12,463 nucleotides of DNA, taken from Burkholderiales bacterium. Its GTDB lineage: Bacteria > Pseudomonadota > Gammaproteobacteria > Burkholderiales > Burkholderiaceae_C. Every line of letters begins with the position of its first letter. Position 1 is the first letter of the stretch. A model generated the notes under the pieces. The model was not told where the DNA came from and searched no databases. It saw only the letters and a list, made by a program, of their open reading frames with translations. The stretch covers positions 1 to 12,463 of the forward strand of contig CANBSV010000080.1 in assembly GCA_947372225.1 (NCBI GenBank). The letters run 5' to 3'. The translations under genes were made by a program, and so were the position numbers. Positions 1 to 10,231 of the stretch are shown one piece after another.

Positions 1-1
1 C

Positions 2-769
2 ATCAAGACCGCCCTGCGCCTGTGGCGCCAGCAGTGGCTTGGCCTGCCTGTCTGGCACCGGATGTTCCTGCTGGCGTGCGGGCTCATCACCACTGCCGCG
101 CCTGCGGCACCCTTCGAGGACACGATGGCGCAGCGGCTGCAAGGCTGCACGGTGTGCCACGGCGCGCAGGGCCGCGCCACGCCCAACGGCTACCAGCCTC
201 GGCTGGCCGGCAAGCCCGCGGGCTACCTGTTTCACCAGCTGCTCAACTTTCGCGATGGGCGTCGCGACTACGGGCCGATGACCTCGCTGGTCGATCCGCT
301 GAGCGACGCCTACCTGCAAGAAATCGGCAGCTACTTCTCCTCGCTGGACGTGCCCTATCCACCGCCACAGCCCTCGACCGCCGCACCCGCCACGCTGCAG
401 CGTGGCGAGCAACTCGTGCGCCACGGCGACGCTGCCGCAGGCACCCCCGCCTGCCAGCAATGCCACGGCGAATCGATGATGGGCATCGCGCCCTCGATCC
501 CGGGCCTGCTGGGATTGCCGCGCGACTACCTCAACGCGCAGCTTGGCGCATGGCGCAGCGGCAAGCGCCGCGCGCAGTCGCCCGACTGCATGGCGCAGGT
601 CGCTCGTTCGTTGAGCCTGGCCGACATCGATGCGCTGTCGCAGTGGCTGGCCGCACAGCCGGTGGCGCCCGGCACCAAGCCGCTGCATGAGTGGCCAGCC
701 GGCCGCAAGATGCCGGTGGCCTGTGGCGGCGTGTCGGTGGAAGCCGCACCAGCGGAGGTGCCTCGATGA
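2..769 (+). CDS. di-heme cytochrome c, c4-like (5' end probably outside the window)
   Basis: Predicted exported periplasmic electron carrier with two class I haem domains. Numbered from the first in-frame ATG at 62, the haem sites are CTVCH at residues 29-33 and CQQCH at 131-135. Met73 (YGPMTSL context) and Met177 (DCMAQ context) are the likely axial ligands. The two-domain layout and length fit the cytochrome c4 type. The frame stays open to the window edge. The ATG at 62 has no ribosome binding site, and the peptide it would start lacks the positive n-region of a signal peptide. The upstream codons supply one (KTALRLWRQQWLGLPVWHR) before the hydrophobic MFLLACGLITTAAPA core, so I infer that the true start lies just left of the window. 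The stop overlaps the next cytochrome's start (ATGA), so the two are one operon. The redox partner is not visible. Confidence 0.85.
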   Translation: MKTALRLWRQQWLGLPVWHRMFLLACGLITTAAPAAPFEDTMAQRLQGCTVCHGAQGRATPNGYQPRLAGKPAGYLFHQLLNFRDGRRDYGPMTSLVDPLSDAYLQEIGSYFSSLDVPYPPPQPSTAAPATLQRGEQLVRHGDAAAGTPACQQCHGESMMGIAPSIPGLLGLPRDYLNAQLGAWRSGKRRAQSPDCMAQVARSLSLADIDALSQWLAAQPVAPGTKPLHEWPAGRKMPVACGGVSVEAAPAEVPR

Positions 770-2082
770 GTGCCCGGTTGAAATGGCTGGCCGCAGCGCT
801 CATCGGCATCGCCGGGCTGGCCGCGACGGTGGTCGCGCTCAACCTGCGCGGTGAAGGCACGCTCGACGCAGAGATTGCGGCCGCGGCCGCAGCACCCCCT
901 GGCTTGCGTGCCGATCCCGAGGTGATCGCCCGTGGCGCCTACCTGGCACGCGCGGGCAACTGCCAGGCCTGCCACACCGCACGCGGCGGCGAGCCCTATG
1001 CCGGCGGACGCGCCATCGAGACGCCGTTCGGCACCGTCTTCAGCTCGAACCTCACGCCCGATCCCGACCACGGTCTGGGCCGCTGGTCGGCACGGCAGTT
1101 CTGGCGCGCGCTGCACCACGGCCGATCGGCCGACGGGCGGCTGCTCACGCCGGCCTTTCCGTACGACAACACCACGCTGATCAACCGCGCCGATTCGGAC
1201 GCGCTTTACGCCTACTTGCGCATCGTGCCGCCGGTGGCGCAGGCGGTGCGAGCGCACGAGCTGCGCTTCCCGTTCAACACGCAGGCTGCGCTGGCGGTGT
1301 GGCGCGCGCTGTATTTCGAGCCGCGCGAGTTCCGCGCCGAGCCCACGCAATCGGCCGAATGGAACCGCGGCGCCTACCTGGTGCAGGGCCTGGGCCACTG
1401 CAACGCCTGCCACGCCTCGCGCAACGCGCTGGGCGCCACGAGCGGACCACTCGATCTGGGTGGTGGGCTGATCCCGGTGCACAACTGGTACGCGCCGTCG
1501 CTCACTGACCCGCACGAAGCCGGCGTGGCCGACTGGGACCGTGCCGAGATCGTCGCCCTGCTCAAGACCGGTGTGGCCAACCGGCCGAACGGTCTGGTCA
1601 CCGCCTCCGGCCCGATGGGCGAAGTGGTGCTGCGCAGCACACAGCACCTGAGCGATGCCGACCTCGGCGCGATGGCCGCCTACCTGCAAACGCTGGGCGC
1701 TCACGCTGGCGTGAACCCGCCGGACGCGGCGCCCCCGCGCAAGACAGCCAACCCCCACGGCGAAAAGCTTTACGCCGACCACTGCGCCAGTTGCCACGGT
1801 GACAACGGCGAAGGCGTGGCCGACGCCTACCCGCCGCTGGCCGGCAACCGCGCGGTGACGATGGCAGTGCCGGCCAACCTCGTGCGAATGGTCGTTGAAG
1901 GCGGTTTCGCGCCCGCCACGCCCGGCCACCCGCGCCCGTTCGGCATGCCGCCTTTCGGTCAGGCCCTGAGCAACGACGACGTCGCCGCGCTGCTCACGCA
2001 TGTGCGCAAGAGCTGGGGAAACCAGGCTCGCGCGGTGTCGGCGCTGGACGTCAATCGCTACCGGGGCAGCGCCGAGCGCTGA
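766..2082 (+). CDS. tri-heme c-type cytochrome, dehydrogenase cytochrome-subunit type
   Basis: A 438-residue protein with an N-terminal hydrophobic segment (about residues 6-26) that acts as signal or membrane anchor, then three haem domains: CQACH 66-70, CNACH 212-216 and CASCH 340-344. The motifs around haem 1 (ETPFGTVFSSNLTPDP), haem 2 (EWNRGAYLVQGLGHCNACH) and haem 3 (FGMPPFG) resemble cytochrome subunits of membrane alcohol/gluconate dehydrogenases and of isoquinoline or nicotinate dehydrogenase-type molybdoenzymes, which pass electrons to quinone or an oxidase. Met284 and Met394 are plausible axial ligands for haems 2 and 3. At the usual haem 1 Met position the motif is PAFPY, with Phe131. 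The start at 766 is chosen because GGAGG (754-758) lies seven bases upstream and the ATG overlaps the preceding TGA by four bases, indicating translational coupling. The frame runs further upstream without a better site. The substrate enzyme is not in the window. Confidence 0.88.
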   Translation: MSARLKWLAAALIGIAGLAATVVALNLRGEGTLDAEIAAAAAAPPGLRADPEVIARGAYLARAGNCQACHTARGGEPYAGGRAIETPFGTVFSSNLTPDPDHGLGRWSARQFWRALHHGRSADGRLLTPAFPYDNTTLINRADSDALYAYLRIVPPVAQAVRAHELRFPFNTQAALAVWRALYFEPREFRAEPTQSAEWNRGAYLVQGLGHCNACHASRNALGATSGPLDLGGGLIPVHNWYAPSLTDPHEAGVADWDRAEIVALLKTGVANRPNGLVTASGPMGEVVLRSTQHLSDADLGAMAAYLQTLGAHAGVNPPDAAPPRKTANPHGEKLYADHCASCHGDNGEGVADAYPPLAGNRAVTMAVPANLVRMVVEGGFAPATPGHPRPFGMPPFGQALSNDDVAALLTHVRKSWGNQARAVSALDVNRYRGSAER

Positions 2083-2108
2083 GAGCGCCGGTCACGAGGG
2101 GCTACCGC

Positions 2109-2139
2109 GATCACGTCCGGGAGACCGCCGACGTGGATC
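2109..2139. repeat. inverted repeat in the convergent gap after the cytochrome operon
   Basis: The arms are GATCACGTC (2109-2117) and GACGTGGATC (2130-2139), complementary except for one bulged G, around a 12-base loop. It lies 26 bases after the tri-haem cytochrome stop, in the 174-base gap between two convergent genes. No T-run follows on either strand, so it is at best a weak or Rho-assisted terminator. The rest of the gap shows no recognisable gene remnant. Confidence 0.35.
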
Positions 2140-2256
2140 ACGAAGGCGCCCACATCAAGCCTCAGGCCCCAACACGATCAAAGCCCGGTGCGAAAGCGAT
2201 GACCGGTTCAATCGAAACAGCGCATGCCGACAAACGGCGCGGCCTGAATCGATGAA

Positions 2257-3249
2257 CTATTGTTTTTTCAACGCCTGCGCCACCAGTTCAGCCAACATCT
2301 TCAAGTCGCCAGAGACGACTTCACGGTAGTTGTCGACCGCAGTGACTTCATAGTTGCTGATGTTTCCGGCACTGCCATTGACGGCATTGAAAACCAGCAA
2401 AGCGGTTTGGCCGACAGATCGATTGGCTTTGACAACACTCGCGGATATTTTGCTGGGCAGTTGGACTGCCCGCATGAATTCATATGTCTTGGCATCGCTC
2501 TCGGTGCGAATATCGATGGTGCTTTTCGGTGCCACCGACAACCGAACGCCATGCGTGACTTCCGCTTGAGAAAACCCGCCTGTGTTCTCAAGGGATACAA
2601 AATTCAACGTGATATTCGCTTTGACAAGGATCGCGCCAAAGTCCTTGGCCAAGCCAATTTCCTTGTTATATCCAGTCATGGTGTAAATATCTGCAGTGCC
2701 TTTGCCAATGACACTCACCGACCCGTTACCTATGCCCAATAGACCCGCGGCGCCGGTTTTGGCGGTCGGTGCGTCAGCCACCGCCGCTCGAAAGACATCG
2801 TTGGTCAACAGTTTCTCGGTGCTCAGCACCGGGTAGCCCTGTTCCTTCAAGGCGATGCGCAGGTTGTTGGCAAAGTCATCTCCAATCGCCTGCATCGTTT
2901 CCGGAGAAACGCCGAGCAGCTTGTAGTTGACGTCTACCGTAGAGCTGCCACTGCCGCTGGTGGAACTGGCAGATGTGTCGACCACAAAGGACAACTTGAC
3001 GCTGCTCAGCGCCACCGGCGAGGCAGGCCCGGAAAACGGTTTGGAGGTGGGGCGCAGTGCATTGCTGTCGTTGACGGCCTGAGCAAATGCGTCAGCCCGA
3101 TTGGAACTGGCCTCCAGCGCGATGGGCTTGGGCGGTCCATCGGTCCCGGTCAGTTTGCCCAGCAAGCCGCCAATGGCCCATGCCTGCGAAGAAAGCACCA
3201 GAAAAACCCCTAGTAAGAGCCCATTTCGGAAAGTGGTTCGTTGGGTCAT
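2257..3249 (-). CDS. exported protein of unknown function
   Basis: I do not recognise this 330-residue protein. It has a clear Sec signal peptide: basic n-region with Arg4 and Arg8, hydrophobic LLLGVFLVLSS core, and AWA cleavage near residue 25. There is no lipobox Cys and no further membrane helix, so the mature protein is probably periplasmic or secreted. A Ser/Thr/Gly-rich stretch lies near residues 87-105. The rest alternates beta-type runs with one helix-like segment (FANNLRIALKEQGYP), and the protein ends in a helix with Lys-Lys-Gln. GAGGA just upstream of the ATG (3253-3257) supports the start. Its base composition is far below its neighbours: three 60-base lines counted inside it gave 55, 47 and 45% G+C against 73% in a recQ line. 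This suggests acquisition or relaxed codon selection. It is transcribed convergently with the cytochromes, and the ssb terminator lies between it and ssb, so it is probably monocistronic. Confidence 0.8.
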   Translation of the reverse strand: MTQRTTFRNGLLLGVFLVLSSQAWAIGGLLGKLTGTDGPPKPIALEASSNRADAFAQAVNDSNALRPTSKPFSGPASPVALSSVKLSFVVDTSASSTSGSGSSTVDVNYKLLGVSPETMQAIGDDFANNLRIALKEQGYPVLSTEKLLTNDVFRAAVADAPTAKTGAAGLLGIGNGSVSVIGKGTADIYTMTGYNKEIGLAKDFGAILVKANITLNFVSLENTGGFSQAEVTHGVRLSVAPKSTIDIRTESDAKTYEFMRAVQLPSKISASVVKANRSVGQTALLVFNAVNGSAGNISNYEVTAVDNYREVVSGDLKMLAELVAQALKKQ

Positions 3250-3376
3250 AAATCCTCACTAAATAGAATTGGAGATCAGATAAAGAATTACTTGGCTTTC
3301 CCGTCAGAGAGGTGCAATGCCAGAAACAAAAAATATTTTATAGAAATAAATCTCATCGACGGAAAAAATAATTATG
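3250..3376 (-). promoter_or_regulatory. AT-rich leader and probable promoter region of the exported-protein gene
   Basis: This is the most AT-rich stretch of the window; 3301-3360 counts 21 G+C in 60. On the minus strand it contains a TATAAAAT-like segment around 3335-3343, which would serve as a -10 box, but no convincing TTGACA-type -35 at 16-18 bases. It ends in the GAGGA ribosome binding site. Because the ssb terminator lies directly upstream, a separate promoter is expected here. The exact start site cannot be fixed from sequence. Confidence 0.4.
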
Positions 3377-3412
3377 AAAACAAAAAGGCCCGCGCTTCTA
3401 GAAGCGCGGGCC
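3377..3412 (-). terminator. intrinsic terminator of ssb
   Basis: A perfect 26-base palindrome (3387-3412; half-site GGCCCGCGCTTCT) is followed on the minus strand by TTTTTGTTTT (3386-3377). It starts about 28 bases after the ssb stop. This is a textbook Rho-independent terminator for leftward transcripts. On the plus strand no T-run follows, so it should act one way only. Confidence 0.9.
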
Positions 3413-3440
3413 TGCAACCAACAAAAAACCAAGGTGCCGT

Positions 3441-3947
3441 TTAGAACGGAATGTCGTCGTCCATGTCATCAAACCCGGTGGCGGCCTTGGGGGCAGGACG
3501 CGGAGGGGCGGGACGCGGAGCCGGGGCCGCGCTGCGGGCGGGGGCGCGGCTTTCGCTGCGGCCCTCACCGCGATCGCCATGGTCGTCTCCTGAATCACCG
3601 CCGCCCATGCCTTCACGTCCGCCGAGCAGCTGCATGTTGTCGGCGATGACCTCGGTGGTGTAGACGTCCTTGCCGTCCTTGTCCTGCCACTTGCGGGTCT
3701 TCAAACGGCCCTCGACGTAGACCGGGCGGCCCTTTTTCAGGTACTCGCCGGCGATCTCGGCCAGGCGGTCATAGAAAACAACGCGGTGCCATTCGGTTTC
3801 TTCCACCTTGTCGCCGCTGGTCTTGTCTTTCCAGTTGCGGGTGGTGGCCACGCTGATGTTGCAGATGGCGCTGCCATTGGGCGTGTAGCGCACTTCGGGG
3901 TCGCGGCCCAGGTTGCCAATGAGGATGACTTTGTTGATCGAGGCCAT
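3441..3947 (-). CDS. ssb: single-stranded DNA-binding protein SSB
   Basis: SSB coats single-stranded DNA as a tetramer during replication, recombination and repair and recruits partner enzymes. The 168-residue product starts MASINKVILIGNLGRDPEVR, the standard SSB beginning. Its OB fold covers about residues 1-110, with the conserved EWHRVVFYDRLAEIAGEYLKKG and YVEGRLKTRKW segments. A Gly-rich, then Arg/Pro/Ala-rich linker follows, and the protein ends in the acidic tail DDMDDDIPF, the docking site used by RecQ, PriA, exonuclease I and others. The start at 3947 is preferred over an in-frame ATG eleven codons upstream because it matches the family N-terminus and has GGAG eight bases upstream. 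The gene is head to head with recQ and followed by its own terminator. Nothing is missing from the protein. Confidence 0.97.
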   Translation of the reverse strand: MASINKVILIGNLGRDPEVRYTPNGSAICNISVATTRNWKDKTSGDKVEETEWHRVVFYDRLAEIAGEYLKKGRPVYVEGRLKTRKWQDKDGKDVYTTEVIADNMQLLGGREGMGGGDSGDDHGDRGEGRSESRAPARSAAPAPRPAPPRPAPKAATGFDDMDDDIPF

Positions 3948-4089
3948 GGGGCGAGCTCCGGTGTGTCTGTGTACTGCCAAACATTATCGGGGGCCGGCTC
4001 CGAGCGCTGACTGCGGGTTGGCCCCCGACTTCGAGGGCATGCCTGCGTGCCCGACCCTTACCATCGCCGCCCATGCCGTCCGTCTGCCC
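3948..4089. promoter_or_regulatory. divergent ssb-recQ intergenic region with inverted repeat
   Basis: This 142-base gap must hold the promoters for leftward ssb and rightward recQ. It contains a perfect 8-base inverted repeat, CGGGGGCC (3988-3995) and GGCCCCCG (4020-4027), separated by 24 bases. The minus-strand hexamer GATAAT (3988-3983), about 35 bases before the ssb ATG, is a candidate -10 box for ssb. No good -35 accompanies it. The repeat abuts this hexamer, so it could be an operator or a hairpin in the recQ leader. A half-match to the LexA box is not convincing. Confidence 0.4.
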
Positions 4090-6039
4090 ATGACCACCGA
4101 ATCCCGCGATTTCCCACAGACGGCCACCCCAGCCAGCGTACTGGCACCTACGTCCACCGAGCGCGCCGCGCTGTCGGTGCTGCAAACGGTGTTCGGCTAC
4201 CCCGCCTTTCGCGACGCGCAAGCCGCCGTGATCGAGCAGGTGTGCTGCGATGGCGATGCGCTGGTGCTGATGCCCACCGGCGGCGGCAAGAGCCTGTGCT
4301 ACCAGGTGCCGGCCATCGTGCGGCACCGCGCCGACCGCGGCGTGGCCATCGTGGTCAGCCCGCTGATCGCACTGATGCACGACCAGGTCGGCGCGCTCGA
4401 AGAAGCCGGCGTGCACGCGGCGTGCCTCAACTCGAGCCTGAGTTCCGACGAAGCTCAGCGCATCGAGCGCGAGATGATGGGCGGGCGGCTGGTGCTGCTG
4501 TACGCCGCACCCGAGCGCATCACCACGCCGCGTTTTCTGGCGCAGCTCGATTCGCTCGAGGAACGCGGGCTTCTCAGCCTGTTCGCGATCGATGAAGCTC
4601 ATTGCGTGAGCCAGTGGGGCCATGACTTCCGCGAGGATTACCTCTCGCTCAACGTGCTGCACGAGCGCTACCCCGGCGTGCCGCGCATCGCGCTCACGGC
4701 GACCGCCGACGAGCTCACTCGCGCGGACATCATCGAGCGGCTGCAGCTGCAAGACGCGCGCATCTTCATCAGCAGCTTCGACCGGCCCAACATCCGCTAC
4801 GCCATCGTCGAGAAGGACAACGCGCGCGCGCAGCTGCTGCGCTTCATCCATGACGAGCACGAAGGCGATGCCGGCATCGTCTACTGCCAGTCGCGCAAGA
4901 AGGTCGACGAGACGGCCGCGTGGCTGGTCAGCGAAGGCATCAGCGCGCTGCCGTACCACGCGGGGCTCGACGCCGACGTGCGGCGTCACCACCAGGACCG
5001 CTTCCTGCGTGAAGAAGGGCTGGTGATGGTGGCAACGATTGCCTTTGGCATGGGCATTGACAAGCCCGATGTGCGCTTCGTGGCGCACCTGGACCTGCCC
5101 AAGAACATCGAGAGCTACTACCAGGAAACCGGCCGCGCGGGGCGCGACGGCCTGCCCGCCGATGCGTGGATGACCTACGGCCTGGCCGATGTGGTCAACC
5201 AGCGCCGCATGATCGACGAGAGCCCGGCCGGCGAGGACTTCAAGCGCGGCCAGGTCGGCAAACTCGAGGCGCTGCTCGCGCTGGCCGAGGCGCACGACTG
5301 CCGGCGCATCCGCTTGCTGACGTACTTCGGCGAGGTCCAGGACACCACCGACGGCGCTCAGGCGCGGTACCGCTGCGGCAACTGCGACAACTGCATCAGC
5401 CCGCCGGCCACCTGGAACGCCACAGAAGCCGCGCGCAAGGCGCTCAGTTGCATCTACCGCTTTCACCAGAACGGCGGGCAGCGGTTCGGCGCAGGCCACC
5501 TGATCGACGTGCTGCGCGGCAAGGTCACCGACAAGGTCACGCAGCACGGCCACGGGTCGCTGTCGACCTTCGGCATCGGCGCGGACGTGACCGAAGCGCA
5601 ATGGCGCGCCGTGCTGCGCCAGCTGATCGCGCTGGGCCACCTGCGCACCGAAGGCGAGTACCACACGCTCGAACTGACCGACAGCGCGCGCTCGGTGCTG
5701 CGCGGCGAGGTGCAGCTGCTGCTGCGCGAAAGCAGCCCGACGGCCGCGAGCGCCAAGCGCGGGCGCTTCGGATCGCGCTCGACCACGGCCAAGGACAAGG
5801 CGCCGCCGGTGCCGCTCGACGACGAGGCCACCGAACGCTTCGGCTCGCTCAAGGCCTGGCGTGCCGAGGTCGCGCGGGAACACAACCTGCCGGCGTACGT
5901 GGTGTTCCAGGATCGCACGCTGGCCGAAATGGCGCGCACCCAGCCGCAGTCGCTCGATGAGCTCGCGCAGATCAGCGGTGTGGGGGCCAAGAAACTCGAG
6001 GCCTACGGGCGCGAGATCCTGCGCGTGCTGGCGGCCTGA
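4090..6039 (+). CDS. recQ: ATP-dependent DNA helicase RecQ
   Basis: RecQ is a 3'-5' superfamily 2 helicase that unwinds forks and recombination intermediates and starts RecF-pathway repair. The 649-residue protein has all expected parts: Walker A MPTGGGKS with Lys67; the DEAH box at 168-171, extended as IDEAHCVSQWGHDFREDY; helicase motifs IV-VI including QETGRAGRDG; an RQC domain with zinc Cys404, 429, 432 and 435; a winged helix; and a C-terminal HRDC domain (about 577-649, ending GVGAKKLEAYGREIL). The Cys404-Cys429 gap is longer than the equivalent gap in E. coli RecQ. A charged linker (about 551-575) precedes HRDC. The ATG at 4090 gives a normal RecQ N-terminus. The ribosome site is weak, and an alternative ATG at 4039 has GAGGG too close to be used well. 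The frame is open far upstream, but that part runs into the divergent ssb promoter region. Confidence 0.96.
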   Translation: MTTESRDFPQTATPASVLAPTSTERAALSVLQTVFGYPAFRDAQAAVIEQVCCDGDALVLMPTGGGKSLCYQVPAIVRHRADRGVAIVVSPLIALMHDQVGALEEAGVHAACLNSSLSSDEAQRIEREMMGGRLVLLYAAPERITTPRFLAQLDSLEERGLLSLFAIDEAHCVSQWGHDFREDYLSLNVLHERYPGVPRIALTATADELTRADIIERLQLQDARIFISSFDRPNIRYAIVEKDNARAQLLRFIHDEHEGDAGIVYCQSRKKVDETAAWLVSEGISALPYHAGLDADVRRHHQDRFLREEGLVMVATIAFGMGIDKPDVRFVAHLDLPKNIESYYQETGRAGRDGLPADAWMTYGLADVVNQRRMIDESPAGEDFKRGQVGKLEALLALAEAHDCRRIRLLTYFGEVQDTTDGAQARYRCGNCDNCISPPATWNATEAARKALSCIYRFHQNGGQRFGAGHLIDVLRGKVTDKVTQHGHGSLSTFGIGADVTEAQWRAVLRQLIALGHLRTEGEYHTLELTDSARSVLRGEVQLLLRESSPTAASAKRGRFGSRSTTAKDKAPPVPLDDEATERFGSLKAWRAEVAREHNLPAYVVFQDRTLAEMARTQPQSLDELAQISGVGAKKLEAYGREILRVLAA

Positions 6040-6124
6040 GGCGGGGCACCGCGTCAGACCCGCGAGGTCTAAACTCGGCGGATGTCGCGTGTTCGACATG
6101 AGAAGAAAACTACCGAGACAAGCC

Positions 6125-7177
6125 ATGCGCCAGAACCTTCTTCGATCCCTGCGTCTTTGTGTGCCTGCCCTGGCTTGCCTGATGGCATGGCCCGCGGCCC
6201 AGGCGGCTCAAGGCAGCGGCCTGAACGCCGGGACCAATTCCTGGACGCTGGGCATCGAGAACGACCTGTTCGCCGGCAGCCACCGCGATGCCGATTACAC
6301 CGGCGGCTTCATGTTCACGATGTCGGGGCCGGACGCCTCGCGCGCACTCATTTCGCTGGACCCGATCCTCGGCGCCATCGACAGCCTGTGGCTGCCCATC
6401 CGCGGGTCGGATCCATCGTCCAAGGCCGGGCTGCAAATCAGCATGCAGGCCTGGACGCCCGATGACACGGACTCAAAAGCAGCGGTCCACAACGACCGCC
6501 CCTACGCCAGCCTGCTCGCGCTGACCAGCACGCGCATGACGGTGGGCTCCGATGCCGAACCGGCCTGGGCCTCATCGCTCACGATCGGTGTGATCGGCGC
6601 AGGATTTGCTGAAGACATCCACCGCGGCTTTCACAGCCTGATCGGCAGCGGCCATTCGCCACGCGGCTATTCGCACCAGATTTCCGAAGGCGGTGAGCCG
6701 ACGCTGCGCTACACCTTGCGCCGTCAGGCGCTGCTGGGCGAAAGCTCGTTGGGCGGCACGCGTCAGGACTTCAAGTGGGGCATCGAGGGCAGCGTGGGCT
6801 ACCTCACCGAAGCGGTGCTGACGGCGTCGGGGCGCTTCGGCCGTTTCTCGACCCCTTGGTGGTCGATGTACCCGGAACACAGCGAGTACTACGCACCGCG
6901 TGGCACCGAAGGTGACCTGTACCTGTCTTACGGCATCACCGGCAAGCTGCGCGGCTACAACGCCATGCTCGAAGGGCAGTTCCGCCACTCGGACGTGACC
7001 GTCAGCCGCAGCAACCTCGAAACCGTGATCGGCGAGGCCTGGTTCGGCGTGACCTGGGGCATCACCAACTCGACCACGCTCAGCTACGTGATGCGCTACC
7101 AGACGGCCGAGATCCAGCACGGCGTGGGCGCGCGGGACTTCGGCAGCGGTGGCGTCTACCTCAACTACGGTTACTGA
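6125..7177 (+). CDS. lpxR: LpxR-family lipid A 3'-O-deacylase, outer membrane
   Basis: Family match to LpxR (DUF2219), a 12-strand outer-membrane beta-barrel that removes the 3'-acyloxyacyl group from lipid A in a Ca-dependent manner. The 350-residue product has a signal peptide (basic start, LLRSLRLCVPALACLMAW core, cleavage after AQA27). It keeps the hallmark segments: IENDLFAG with Asn46-Asp47, matching the known Asn-Asp active-site pair; DYTGGF with Thr59; HNDRPYASL; and FHSLIGS with His170 as the probable catalytic His. It ends in alternating beta strands with a C-terminal aromatic Tyr, as usual for outer-membrane barrels. The start at 6125 has a weak GAGA upstream, and an in-frame ATG at 6098 would add nine residues. 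It lies 85 bases after recQ and just before uvrA on the same strand. Activity is inferred from motifs, and a related barrel with another substrate cannot be excluded. Confidence 0.85.
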   Translation: MRQNLLRSLRLCVPALACLMAWPAAQAAQGSGLNAGTNSWTLGIENDLFAGSHRDADYTGGFMFTMSGPDASRALISLDPILGAIDSLWLPIRGSDPSSKAGLQISMQAWTPDDTDSKAAVHNDRPYASLLALTSTRMTVGSDAEPAWASSLTIGVIGAGFAEDIHRGFHSLIGSGHSPRGYSHQISEGGEPTLRYTLRRQALLGESSLGGTRQDFKWGIEGSVGYLTEAVLTASGRFGRFSTPWWSMYPEHSEYYAPRGTEGDLYLSYGITGKLRGYNAMLEGQFRHSDVTVSRSNLETVIGEAWFGVTWGITNSTTLSYVMRYQTAEIQHGVGARDFGSGGVYLNYGY

Positions 7178-7214
7178 GGTTCGCGCGGCGGGGGCGCCGT
7201 CCGGTGAGGCACCG

Positions 7215-10139
<2,925 letters not shown>

Positions 10140-10158
10140 GCGCATCCGCGCGCCCATG

Positions 10159-10188
10159 AAAAAAGCCGATGCGATGCACCGGCTTTTT
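10159..10188. terminator. two-way intrinsic terminator between uvrA and the SWIB gene
   Basis: AAAAAGCCG (10160-10168) pairs with CGGCTTTTT (10180-10188) around an 11-base loop. A T5 run ends the plus-strand hairpin and a T6 run ends the minus-strand one. It lies 20 bases after the uvrA stop and about 43 bases after the convergent SWIB stop, so it can end transcripts from both sides. Confidence 0.9.
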
Positions 10189-10231
10189 GTTTGGGGGCAG
10201 CGCTGGCGCGCTGCACGCTTCTACTCGCGAT

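Noticed and set aside
2083..2256. Gene remnant in the gap after the cytochrome operon
   Set aside because: None of the short translations on either strand gave a recognisable family; only one imperfect hairpin is visible.
3308..3322. Sigma-54-like promoter (TGGC...TTGCA on the minus strand)
   Set aside because: The GG and GC elements are only four bases apart (TGGCATTGCA) instead of the required ten.
3241..3444. Plus-strand 67-codon frame across the AT-rich leader and ssb terminator
   Set aside because: It runs through the terminator palindrome and the start region of the exported-protein gene, has no ribosome site and no recognisable motif.
3967..3982. Possible LexA (SOS) box before ssb and recQ
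   Set aside because: CTGT is followed eight bases later by AAAC rather than ACAG, so only one half-site fits. No box was seen before uvrA either.
6057..6071. Small hairpin AGACC-CGCGA-GGTCT between recQ and lpxR as a terminator
   Set aside because: The stem is only five pairs and no T-run follows.
3769..6126. Very long open frame (over 780 codons) antisense to recQ, and similar ones antisense to the cytochromes (526-2001) and uvrA (7161-8594, 8601-10157)
   Set aside because: These mirror the codon bias of high-GC genes on the other strand. Their products are His/Arg/Ala-rich without family motifs, and the opposite strand encodes clear, full conserved proteins.
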